NCBI GenBank assembly: GCA_036362985.1
Contig: JAYGXS010000003.1
Location: 44,973,710-45,037,709 of the forward strand
Direction of reading: 5' to 3'
DNA length: 64,000 nt
Source: Ligula intestinalis
Lineage: Eukaryota; Platyhelminthes; Cestoda; Diphyllobothriidea; Diphyllobothriidae
Part shown: in pieces, positions 10,093 to 20,169 of the stretch
Layout of the letters: the number at the start of each line of letters is the position of its first letter
Position numbering within the stretch: the stretch's first letter is position 1
Notes under the pieces: model-generated
Database searches by the model: none
What the model was told of the DNA's origin: nothing
What the model saw: the letters and a program-made list of their open reading frames with translations, nothing else
Position numbers and translations under genes: made by a program

Positions 10093-11250
10093 GTGAGTCT
10101 GAATTATGTTTTTTGATATGGCAAAGTAACTCACGACTCTACTAAGCTAGACCTTCCCGGACAGAAGTATTTTCAGTAAAGATAATCGGGTTTCTTGCAT
10201 TTGAAAGCCTAAAAATAACCTTCACACCTCTCCGTTCACAATCGTTGGAAGACTGTGAATGCAACGTGGCAGTACTTCCTGATTTTGACACAAAACTGCG
10301 CATTCTTACGCTTCCTTACCCCAATTCGCTGCATGCTTTTTTGCTCCGAAATCCCTACAGGGCAAACTGAGGAAGAAAATTTACGTTTTTCCGAGGGTCT
10401 TACCGATATGAACCTCTGTGCCTAGGTCGGGTGCAGCTCTGAAACATTGAATGATCGTAGTGAGAAAGCTGCAGGAAAAGCATAAATCCCATGAACTCAC
10501 AGCTTTTTAACCCATTACCTCCCATAATTTTAACCAATTTGATTTTTGTTATGAAACTTGGAAACCTATGGTAAAAAAGCGTGAGAAACACCATGAAATC
10601 TCATGTGGATATCTGAGAAATATACCTAATAGATATAGCATGACGGTTAAATATGCGTATATACAGGCAGATAATTACGAAAGCTCTTAATTTTTAAGGG
10701 TAACAGGCGCAAACCGACCTTTCATCTGAGTAGCTGTGCCGAATTTAATCAGTCTCAGTGGGGTAACCCTGTAATATTCGTTGGTGAGCGTTCTCCGATC
10801 ACTAGCAAAACTCCCTTTTCCCATTCTGTCTAGGAGCTTACTCTTGAGCTCCGCCAGCAGCTGCACAGTGGCTGGCAGTGTAGACATATGAACAGTGTTC
10901 ATCCGTGCACCATCCATTAAACTGTCCACAGGCAAAATATCGGCGACACCCGTGACTGGGCTTTTGGCTAATACCTGTGCTGCAAGGATGGTATATCGTG
11001 CAATCCCATGAACCATCTACTTGGCTCCGTTACCACGATGAAGGGTAGCCTGCATATTTAAGGTCGAAGCTTTGAGGTGATTGCTGAAAATAGCTCACGA
11101 GCATGTGCATATTTTGAAATCCAGATGCATTCCAGGATAATTCTCGTCGTTGGAATAGCTTTGAATTTTGTTTTTGTCTCTGCGGGACGGCGTGTCAATG
11201 TTTTCTGAACTAACTCCCACCCCCTACTTCTCTTTCTGCCGTAAATATAA
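10093..11250. other. Intronic sequence, nothing recognised
   Basis: First half of the ZIP11 intron between the exons at 9994 and 12454. An open minus-strand frame at 10687-11016 has no domain I know. I see no mobile-element family here. Confidence 0.4.
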
Positions 11251-11255
11251 CCCTT

Positions 11256-11582
11256 CTTCTTCTTATTCTGCTGCTTCTTTTTCTTCTTCTTCTTCTTCTT
11301 TTCCTTCTTCTTCTTCTTCTCCTTCTTCTGCTGCTTCTTCGTCTGCTGCTTCTTTTTCTTCTTCTTCTTTTCCTTCTTCGCCTTCTTCTTCTACTTCTTC
11401 TTCTTTTTCTTCTTCTTCTTCTTCTTCTTCTTCTTCNNNNNNNNNNCTTCTTCTTCTTCTTCTTCGTCTTTTTCTTCTGCTACTTCTTCTTCTGCTTCTT
11501 CTTCTTCTTCTTGTGCTACTTCTTCTTCTTCTTCTTTTTCTTCTTTTTCTTCTTCTTCTTTTTCTTCTTCTTCTTCTTTTTC
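11256..11582. repeat. (TTC)n / (CTT)n microsatellite, about 330 bp, containing an assembly gap
   Basis: An almost pure pyrimidine tract of TTC/CTT units with scattered G and A substitutions. Ten Ns (11437-11446) interrupt it, so its true length is unknown. Both strands stay open through it, giving spurious Ser/Leu- and Glu/Lys-rich frames. Short CTT runs also cap several PLE ends in this window. Confidence 0.95.
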
Positions 11583-11914
11583 CAAGGTGCAAGTTGCTTT
11601 TTTCATTGAATATGCGGCTTACTTTGACGGGTTCGAAAGCCTTACGCGCTAGCGCTGTCTCACAAACGTTTGGGCTTCGTGGATGGCACCGCCCAGACGC
11701 ATGTGTACACGCTGCGTTAAATGAATGCATTAATGCATCCGATTCTGTCACCTGCAGGCACTAAAGGCAGGCGGAGTCTCTACGCTGACGCATCTCTCTC
11801 ACCAAAGAGGACTGCTCTTTGTTTCGCAGGCGTCGACCTTGGACAAAAAGCACTTTTAGTTTTTTTACTCGATCGAAAGATAGAAGCGAATATACGAGTT
11901 TCGGGCAGCAGTTT

Positions 11915-12260
11915 AGAAAAAGAAGATGCGATCATTGGAACAATAATTTTATTTTCCTGACGTTTCGGATTCAGGCGAGAAACCTTAATCATAAGTACCC
12001 TAGAACGGTGTGAGACATGCGCAGATTATGCGGTATTTATAGTTCATAGCGGCCATCCACCTGCGTACTATACTTATAGTACGGTGGTCAGAGGAGCTGA
12101 TAATTATTATAATCATATGGATGGCCGCTACTAACTATTAATACCGCGCAATCTGCGCATGTCTCACACCATTCCATGGTTGCCTATGATTAAGGTTTCT
12201 CGACAGAGCCTAAAACGTCAGGAAAATAAAATTCTTGTTCCAGTGATCGCATCCTCTTCT
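11915..12260. mobile_element. Foldback PLE end pair (altered hammerhead subfamily)
   Basis: The left arm (about 11920-12080, minus orientation) and right arm (about 12100-12258, plus orientation) are inverted copies. They share TGTGAGACATGCGCAGATT, a TATTTATAGTT or TATTAATAGTT block, and GCGGCCATCCA. Each arm ends outward with the PLE terminal block, GAAACGTCAGG or AAAACGTCAGG, followed by AAAATAAAATT. The CTATGATTAAGG sequence replaces the CTGATGA core in both arms. It has no coding sequence and lies in a ZIP11 intron. Confidence 0.75.
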
Positions 12261-12453
12261 TAGGTTAAAAGACTTGCTACAGCTGAAATGTATTTCCTAA
12301 TAATGAGTAAAGACAAAGGAGGCCGGTCGAATACCTGAAATATTTGTTTAACTTTTCGACCTTTCGAAGTTCACCTTCGGAGATGGGTGCAACAGAAGAC
12401 GACTGATAACCTTGTTTTCTCCACAGATTTGTATTTGCTCCGTTTTTTTCTAG

Positions 12454-12612
12454 GTATGGTCAACTGTCCGGTTTCGTGGAGCCATTGGCCGGCTTCTTCG
12501 GTTGCGTCGCCGTCCAACACCTCCAATACCTGCAACCCTACGCCTTAGGCTTTGCAGCCGGTGCAATGATCTTCGTCGTCTTAGATGACGTAATTCCAGA
12601 AGCACACCAAAA
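12454..12612 (+). CDS. SLC39A11: ZIP11-type zinc transporter, exon with YGQLSG...EPLAG
   Basis: The acceptor TTTTTTTCTAG ends at 12453 and the donor AAAA|GTTCGT follows 12612. The split codon TG|G rejoins in frame with the previous exon. The product reads YGQLSGFVEPLAGFFG, then a helix ending in ALGFAAGAMIFVVLDDVIPEA. EPLAG and the DD(V/I)IPEA helix end are hallmarks of ZIP11 C-terminal transmembrane segments. The 159-base exon is a multiple of three with phase-2 borders. Reading on past the donor gives an unrelated sequence that soon stops, which supports the splice site. The next intron is about 13.3 kb. Confidence 0.92.
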
Positions 12613-14040
12613 GTTCGTCAGTTACTCGTGCATTGCCAGTCCTTTTAAACAACGTTTATGTTGTTATATGCTATATTCTCAACCCCACGGACGGCACTTT
12701 AGCCTAACTGGCAGTCTCATAAACTTCTCAGGAATTTTTTTACCGGACTTATACAATTACATAAATAATGGAAATAGAAGATTTGGACGGGGCTTATAAA
12801 TGTCTCATCGTTTTCATGCCGTCCACGCTCCGAAGTCGGTATGTTGCGGCCATTTGGACCGGGGAGGAGAAAAAGGGTAAGCTGTGAAAAGTGTTCGTAG
12901 GTCGAGTATGAGGAGTGAGTATCACTGTCAGGTGCGCGAAGGGAAAAGTTTCATCGGGTGGTGGGGACGACGTATGACCACAACCTGGAGTCGGCGTCGG
13001 TCAGAGGAAAGAGAGCGTCTGTATTGGCGTCTTTTGACAGCATAGCACTGGATTCGCTAGCTTTGTAGCCACCGCCTCGACTGTTGCAAGCATCCGTTAA
13101 CATAGGCGCTTAGGAAAGTTAGCTGGTGTCCGGGAATATTCCCAAAGTTTCATAAGCATTGATCTGACCATTCGGCTCCGCAGTCAACTTCATCTTCGCC
13201 GCTAACTGTGCTCCAGTCACGTTCATCTTCTATTCTCCCCCTCATGCACTCTGCGTTGACCCGTATTTCACTCTCAGCCTTATTTGCCCAGTCTCCTTCC
13301 CCTCCCCAATGTCTACCCCGCCCGGCTCGAAATTCATGGAAAAAAAAAAGTTTCCTGCGCATCCCTAAATATTGTCCTTGTCACTGTCGCTTCTTTTGCT
13401 GCTGAGATTACGGATCTTACTATCTTGGTTAGTAGTAGAGGAATGGTATAAGCCGCTGGTGCTACTATCTGGGTAAAAACGCCAAGTCGACCAAGCAAGG
13501 TACTATAACACGGCAAACGACTCACTTAGAATGAAGCAGCCCACGCACATTTGGACGGTTCCAGGACCCCTGCCGGTTTTAGTAAATGTCCTGCTAGGGT
13601 AATCGGTCGAGATGCTAGTTTTTGGCTGCTTTAATTTTCAGACTATTCCGTGTCATTTAAAAAGAGTCCACTTAGGGAAATTTTCGGTGACATTAACAAA
13701 AGGGGCCATATACGATCAAGAGGTTTCTCAGGACTCTGTGTGTATAAGATACACGTCTTATCACCCTAGAAAGTGTTTGAATTTTTTTGCCGGCCTATGG
13801 TTAGCTTTAGAGTTTGTTTTAGGGCCAGGTGTACGCTTTAGGTTAATTTAGGTTAATTTGCGAAGTTAGGGTTAAGCAGTGCTATAGATTTTCGACCTCA
13901 AAGTACTGGTGAATGGATTCCATCTGCCGGGGAACGAGAAAGGTCGTTCCAATATCGTTATCTCCACTAAATTTTGATGACAAACCGGCCTGCCGGGTTC
14001 TGAGTACTGGAATAATCCCATTTTTATAAACAGGCGACTG
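12613..14040. other. Intronic sequence with a TTAGGG-like degenerate patch
   Basis: No exon recognised. At 13800-13880 the sequence repeats TTAGGTTAATTTAGG and GTTAGGGTTAAG-type units, a diverged telomere-like tract also seen at 23615, 43600, 48140 and 53510. Confidence 0.4.
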
Positions 14041-14049
14041 ACATTTCTA

Positions 14050-14200
14050 ACAAAGACCAGGGAGAGTGGAATGGTAATTTTTGTTTTTTTATCCATCACC
14101 AGCTAGCCATACCAAAACCCAGGTGGTGCACTGCCCCGGTCCCAAACCCGCGACCTGTTGATTAGAAGTCCAACGCTCTGACTAGCGAATATTTTTTGTG
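14050..14200 (-). repeat. tRNA-derived SINE fragment (minus strand)
   Basis: On the minus strand a tRNA-like head includes a B-box-like GGTTTGGGACC near 14145. It is followed by the tail (GGTATGGCTAGCTGGTGATG, near 14100). Confidence 0.6.
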
Positions 14201-15349
14201 GATATGATTACTTAAAACTAAAGAGAAGGTGCCTGATAGCAGGACTGTAGGCCGCAGAGTGAACTAATATGGCATCTGTTCCGTTTTGATGAAGACTATA
14301 GCAATGCGGGATTCACACAGCTAGAAAACGGACGCTCTGAGGAGACTTAAACTGCCAACCTCTCGAATCCGCATTGAGTGCTGAAGTTTCCCGAGCCATC
14401 AGAGGCCCCTGCGAACACCGTAAGCGTCAAACCACAGTAATTACCAGACAACAAAATGCTGCTCCTAAACTGCTGTCTTAAATATTAACAAAGCCACTTA
14501 GTGAAACATATCTACAAAAAGCCAGACAAGCACTGATTTGATGGCGGCGGGGGCAACCTGTATAAAAAATTAGCAAATGCTGTCTAGACGAGTGTTACAT
14601 CGCAACTATCCGAAACCTCGTGAAGGTGCGTACAAACTACGTCAAGTTACTACTGAAAGTTGTATAACCTGCCCGGTCGGTGTAGAGAACTGTTTGTGCT
14701 TGCATTGTCCGCAAATGAAACAGGGAATGAATGATCGGAGCGACCGGTGAGACCAGCAAGCACACAGGGAATTCTGGAGGGGCCCACTGATGAGCCGAAC
14801 TCCTCACAGCTGTGTCATGCAGCGACCGAAAACCGTGTCTGAGCTTTTTGTTAGTGCATTTAGTGTCAGTATGGTAAATAATAGCGTAAGACCAACGCCT
14901 GTATGTCTGCTAACAATAGCTTCGTGATACGCTCTTTCATTCTGTCCGGTAGCTGGAATTCAAGGTTCGACGTACGGATTAACAGCACAGTTACAGTCTT
15001 CAAGCAGCAACATTGTACGTCGGCGAGGATGACAAGCATCTCGTAGCCCAGAAGCTGTAGTGAACATTTACTGCCATCAAGCTGTCCAAACCGACCCATA
15101 CCAGAAGCTCCTTATATTTTCCTGGTTCTTACCTGCGGACTTATACTCACGGTTGGGCTTGCGTAGATCTGGACGGATGGCTCACTTGAGTTTGGAAAGG
15201 CAAGGCCGAACATATTCTCATTTCTAGAGATTTTAACCGTCAAAGACGGGGAAAATGAAGTGCCCATTCCACCCGAGCTACAGTTAGGATTTCCAGCCCA
15301 ACGAGGCCGGGAGCATCTATAGTAACAGTCGACACGGAGCCCTCGTTAA

Positions 15350-16470
15350 TTGCCCTACTGCCCCACCTCCCCCCCTGGAAGGTTTGCAGCGTTTGTTTTC
15401 GTATTTCTCGTTGTTGATTGTAGGCGTGAGTGAGTGTGCGGGTGTGCGGGTGATTGGGTGGGTGTGGATACCGACCTCGCCCATGTGCGTATTTGCATCC
15501 GTGTCTGCGACTGCCCCGTCCGCGCGCGCCTGCGCGGGGTCTCGTTCGCTGGTACCCAGAGCCGGTGGCAGCGGCGTTCCGGTGAGCTGGCAATTGAGGA
15601 TGAAAAGAGTCGGAACCGCTGCCGCGGCCGCGGGCGCACAAACACGCAGTGGTTGCATCCATGGTCTGCCGCTGCTGCGTTCGTCGTAGTCGCCGCCGCC
15701 GCCGCCGCCGCCGGGCCAGCGTTGGTGTGATAAATGGGTCGGATCGTGCGCTGGCTGCTTTGAAGTCGTGGTCGCCACCGCGGCGGCGGCGGTGGCGTCT
15801 TTGAAGTGTAACTCCGCCAATGACACAGTTCTGTGGCCACTCTGAGCGTCCTCTATGTGTGTGCTGCCTGCGCATGTGTGTGCGTGCACACAGAGCGGTT
15901 GCGGCCGTCTGCTGTGAATTTAGCGAACCCCTCTTTTCTTGTCGGCGGCACGCCACCACCACCACCACCGCCGCCGCCGCCGCGTGGTCATGACGCGGTG
16001 CGAGTCTGTTACGTTCGCGAGCGATGCAGGCGAGACGACCTGTTCGCATGCACGCACCAATTGCGCAGCCGCCGCACAACATGCTTGGTGCGTACGTGTA
16101 ACCTCGTCGGCATCCTCTGTAGTGGCGGTGGCCGCGGCCTGACGCCCAACCCCCTCCCCCCTGCCTTCGCCAATAGCTCATTTCTCTGTGTTGCAAGCCG
16201 GCACGCATTGGGTTGATGCACCTGCTTGGACGATGGTGATAGTTTTACAATCCTCACCCGCCTCCTCCTCCTCCCCTGCTGCTGTTGTTGTTGTTATGCC
16301 CCCCGTCCAGCCGCTCACCCTCCCTGCCAAAATTTGTACTTGTGCGCATGCATCTGAATCACACCAGTGAAGCCGCACGCACTCTCCGCGGCGGCGGGCA
16401 TAAGATGTTCAAGTGCATCTGTGCGCGAGGTCTTCCCTTCCTTCCCCCCCCCCGCAGACGTTCCGGATAA
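15350..16470. other. GC-rich, CpG-rich low-complexity island
   Basis: About 1.1 kb is markedly richer in G, C and CpG than its surroundings, with GCC/GGC trinucleotide runs (15690-15715, 15775-15795 and 15955-15985) and short poly-C. All six frames stay open for long spans because of composition. The largest, on the minus strand at 15240-16208, gives Arg/Ala/His-rich sequence without any domain. It could be a CpG island or alternative promoter inside the long ZIP11 intron, or GC-rich repeat sequence. A similar region is at 29850-30570. Confidence 0.6.
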
Positions 16471-17814
16471 CAAACCCCAGCTGATTTCCGAATCATACTT
16501 GGCTGGCTTTTATGTCTCTGTCGTAAATCTCGGGGGTTATGCTGGCCTTTCAACACCCACGTCTAATTCTTGGCGCATCTTGTGCCTGTATTAGGCTATG
16601 AAGTCACGGAAGGGGTGCGAATCATGCAGGGAAAGTAACTGGCGGTCCGAATTTGGGCGTAATTACAATTTTAAAAATGCTGGATACAGAGAGCTAACTA
16701 GTTTGCAGAAAATAGGACAAGCCTGACTCAATTCTTCTAGGTAGTGCCTGAGCTTGATAGACTACAGACGTTTGCAGAGCAGACTTTCATGGAGGCTAAC
16801 CACAGACATAGAAATAGGACTTGTGTATATTCCATCAGTCCTAAATCCAACACCCATTCACGATATGATAAGCAATGAAGACAATGGTGCTACTAAGAAA
16901 AATCTGTGTAAGTTTCTCGTTTGCTCCCTCCTCGTCCTAATTGCTGAAGGCATTAAATAGGAGTATATTATAGTAAACTAAAGGAACAAGCTATAGTGAA
17001 TTTGCTATCTCATGAAATGTCAACAGGAATTCTGAACTGTGTTTTCTGGCCGAAAAAATTCCTTAAATAGGGTTATTATATTAATTACCATGTAGCCTAG
17101 TCCCAAAATACTTAATTCACTTCCGAAGTTATGGAAGTTTCTACCAAATGAGTAAAAGACATGGTATTCCTGTGTATGTTTTCTATAAAGATATTTGACT
17201 TGCTAATGGCATACAAAAACTATTTGAAAAATGAATACAACTTATTTAGCCCTTTTTCCGGCCGATTGAAAAAGACCGCCTTCAAAGCCGGCATCTGGAC
17301 GTGACGGAAGTATCTTGGGATTAGACTGCAAGCTAAGTGATATTCCAACCCTACTTATGTATTTTTCTTCGAATCGAAAACACATCAAAATTTCGGCTGA
17401 CATTGAATGAGATAGCACATCTATTGTAGTATGGGAAACTATGGATATGCGACCGTTTCGCGTGGGTAGAAACATATCAGGCTGACGGAATCGAGTTGGG
17501 CATATTTTGAGGAGGGGGCAAATGTACCTTCATCTTCTAATTTAGTTTGAATTGATTGAGTAACCTCGGCATAGGCTTCTTTGAACCCGTGTTTTGAGGC
17601 GAAACTTCAAGATTGGTGTGAAAAGCTGAAGTAGATGCCCTTAACGTCGCAGAAATAAACGTGTCATACCCCTATCAGCAAGCTTGGTAGTGGTCTAAGT
17701 TTTACATGTTGACTAGTGTACTTCAAGTGCAGGCGCTGCCACCTAGGCAGCAGATGTATAATCGACTGGCCATTCCAGTATCCCATGCTCGGCCAGCAAT
17801 TCCATCTGTCCAGA
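16471..17814. other. Intronic sequence, nothing recognised
   Basis: AT-rich sequence of the long ZIP11 intron. No domain, exon or recurring repeat was recognised. Confidence 0.4.
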
Positions 17815-18110
17815 TTACTAGTGGTTGTGCGGCTACTGACGGGGCTCGCTAATGAGCCCCAAGGTAGAGCAATGACGAGTGAGTTCCGTTAGCGATCGGT
17901 GAACTTTAATCAATGAGTGTCAATTTTTAAAGTCTGTTTTGTCAGTTCTTTGTTCATGTGATAACGCGGTATATGGTTAGTCGCTGTACGGCTGTTAGTG
18001 GGACTGGAGGGTGAGCCCCAAGGCAGAATGGAACGAGTGAGTTCCGTTAGCGATAGGTGATCGTTCATCAACGAATTTCCTCAAGATACTCCGGTATTTT
18101 TTCCCGGAAG
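17815..18110 (+). repeat. Two tandem SINE body modules
   Basis: Two copies of the module (GGCTACTGACGGGGCTCGC ... GAGTGAGTTCCGTTAGCGAT) start near 17830 and 17990 in the same orientation. No tRNA-like head lies between them. The first matches the module at 7325 over its full length. Confidence 0.65.
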
Positions 18111-18779
18111 TGTATGCCATTAATACACTTTTTGTTGCCTTCATTTTCGAATTCCCTGAAGTCTCACGTTTTCCAAGATTCAGGTCATGCTCAGCAGGAG
18201 TCGTACCGAAATTGGAATACTGTAGCGTAGCTTTTGATCAGTGGAATGGGACGTCACCTTGCTGTAGCTTAAATCACTTGAGATATTTTTTGGCATGGAA
18301 ATGAATCGCAGTTTTTCGGCCTGATACTTGGCTGCTTTTCATTTCTCCCCACGTGTTTTGTCATATTCGAATCACTAGTGCAACCATCGCTATGAACCCT
18401 GTGTGTACGCTTCGCCTTTCCATACTCCCAAGAAAACAGTAGTGGCTTTACAAATCTAGAAAGCGGAATTTTAAAACAGAACACAGCAGAATGCTGGCTG
18501 TACGCTTAAAATGTTTTAGCCGCACACCCAGCAGGTTTTCGTCTATGTCTTTATCGTGAAATTAAGGTATCGTGAGGGCTTTTAGCTCCCCACTCTGCCA
18601 TGCAATTAATCATGAACATTTAAGCGGAAGAATCAAAGTTTCTGTGGAATAACTGGGCAATGCACAATCTGCAAGCAGGAGGTAGTAGTACTTGTGTCCT
18701 AAATGTGCTTCTTCTTAGCAAACAGCAATGATATAACTTCGGATGGAAGGTTGCGATGGGAAGGACAAGCCCGTCGAGG

Positions 18780-19490
18780 CCGAATATCATATTGAGTTTC
18801 TACAATATTGCCTTAAAATCAATTTCACAATTCGTTGACAAGTGTATGTAAAAATGGAAGGCATTTCCATGGGCTAGCACCTACTAAGCCTGATTAATGA
18901 ATTGTTCTTTCAGCTGATATAAAACTGGGTTTTCACAAAGTATAAATTAAAAGTCTGGGCTCCTTATGTTGATGAATCTTCCGTTATTGCAAAAACATCT
19001 GGCCCTGAGCATCTTGGAGCATTCTTAAACCCGGTTGATCCAGCTATCCAATTTAAGATTAAAGCCGAAGCAAAAAATCTAACCCCCTTTCTCTATGTCT
19101 TTGTGTGCCGGTGCGCAACTGCAAACTACAGCATACAGAAAAACCACAAGCACAATGCAAATACCATACTACAACAGCAATCACCCTCTGCCTCATAAAT
19201 AGAGCTGTGTCGGAGCTCTATTTCAAAGAGTTGTAAGTTTCTGCGTGCTATCCGATGACAAAGCTGAACGAAAATATTTTCATGATTTCTTCCAGGCTAG
19301 TTGACCTCATCAATAAAATCAAGAACCGAGTACACAAACGACGACCAAAAATGCCCACTCAAAGTCTGGAGGGCCATCCCCTACATTAAAAGGTTCTCGA
19401 AGTGGTCTCGACTGTTATAACCCACCAGAGCAGTCATAGCCCCTCGATCAAAGGAAACTAATCGTGGGGAAAAATTGCTATCCACCGAGA
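18780..19490 (+). pseudogene. Ancient Penelope-like reverse transcriptase remnant
   Basis: Scattered frames follow the better PLE copy in order: QYCLKINFTI, then VKMEGISMG (motif B region), APYVDESSV (motif C, YVDD decayed to YVDE), DPAIQFKIKAEAKNLTPFLYVFVCR, and TTSTMQIPYYNSNHPLPHK. After that comes a VWRAIPYIKR linker segment near 19370. There are many frameshifts and stops. It appears to be the oldest PLE copy in the window. Confidence 0.65.
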
Positions 19491-19964
19491 CCTCGACCGA
19501 TGTCTACCACGCTGATGCCTTCTGGTCGGCGTACAGCGCCTTCCACGTCCCTCCCAGAATGCGAAATCCGGATGCTGATCTCCTCGGCTTACTCTTGGCT
19601 CTGGAATCCATCGGGAAATCGAGGGCATTTGGCCGGAACTGCCCAAACCGTCCCCGTTATAATCAAGTGCACGCGCAAATCATAGAATGTCAAGGGACAC
19701 ACTTCATATTTATTGTGCCCCTCTGGTGCTGCCCGACTTTTCGCTTGGTTCAATTTATGTTCGCTGATCTGACCAGATTACAGAAGGGATGTGAGCTCAA
19801 CTGGTAATGGTCAATGCTCACTACTCGAATGGGCCAAGGTTAAAGTCTCAGCCTGGGGTTGGGACATACCGAGTCGACGAGGGCATCCAAATCACAACTG
19901 CTCTCGCCCTCGTCGTTGGTACTTCTTGATGCTGTATCTCAACCACGAAAATATCATTTTCTCG

Positions 19965-20165
19965 GAGTGACAGTGCGACCGTCGATTCCGACGAGGTTCA
20001 CCTTGTTTCTCACAGCGTGGTGGTGTTGAGAAGGTGCATTTCTCGGGATTTAGTTTATGGTGGTAGTGGACTTGCGCTGCATCTGCCGCGCTCTCTCCTC
20101 CCCCAACCACTTGGGCGCGGTGAAGACATCGTCGAGGAGACCGGATGCAAGGTTGCACATAAGTT
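19965..20165 (+). repeat. Dispersed 'palindrome-head' repeat, copy 4
   Basis: It opens with GACCGTCGATTCCGACGAGG at 19978, then GTAGTGGACTTGCGCTGCAT and ACCACTTGGGCGCGGTGA with GAGGAGACCGGATGC. It is one of the clearest copies of the family. Confidence 0.65.
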
Positions 20166-20169
20166 AACA

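Noticed and set aside
11168..11764. Long open frames on both strands through the (TTC)n tract
   Set aside because: They are caused by trinucleotide repetition and include the N gap. The Ser/Leu- or Glu/Lys-rich products have no domain.
15240..16208. A 322-codon minus-strand frame in the GC-rich island
   Set aside because: All phases are open there because stop codons are rare in GC-rich sequence. The product is Arg/Ala/His-rich with no domain, start context or splice support.
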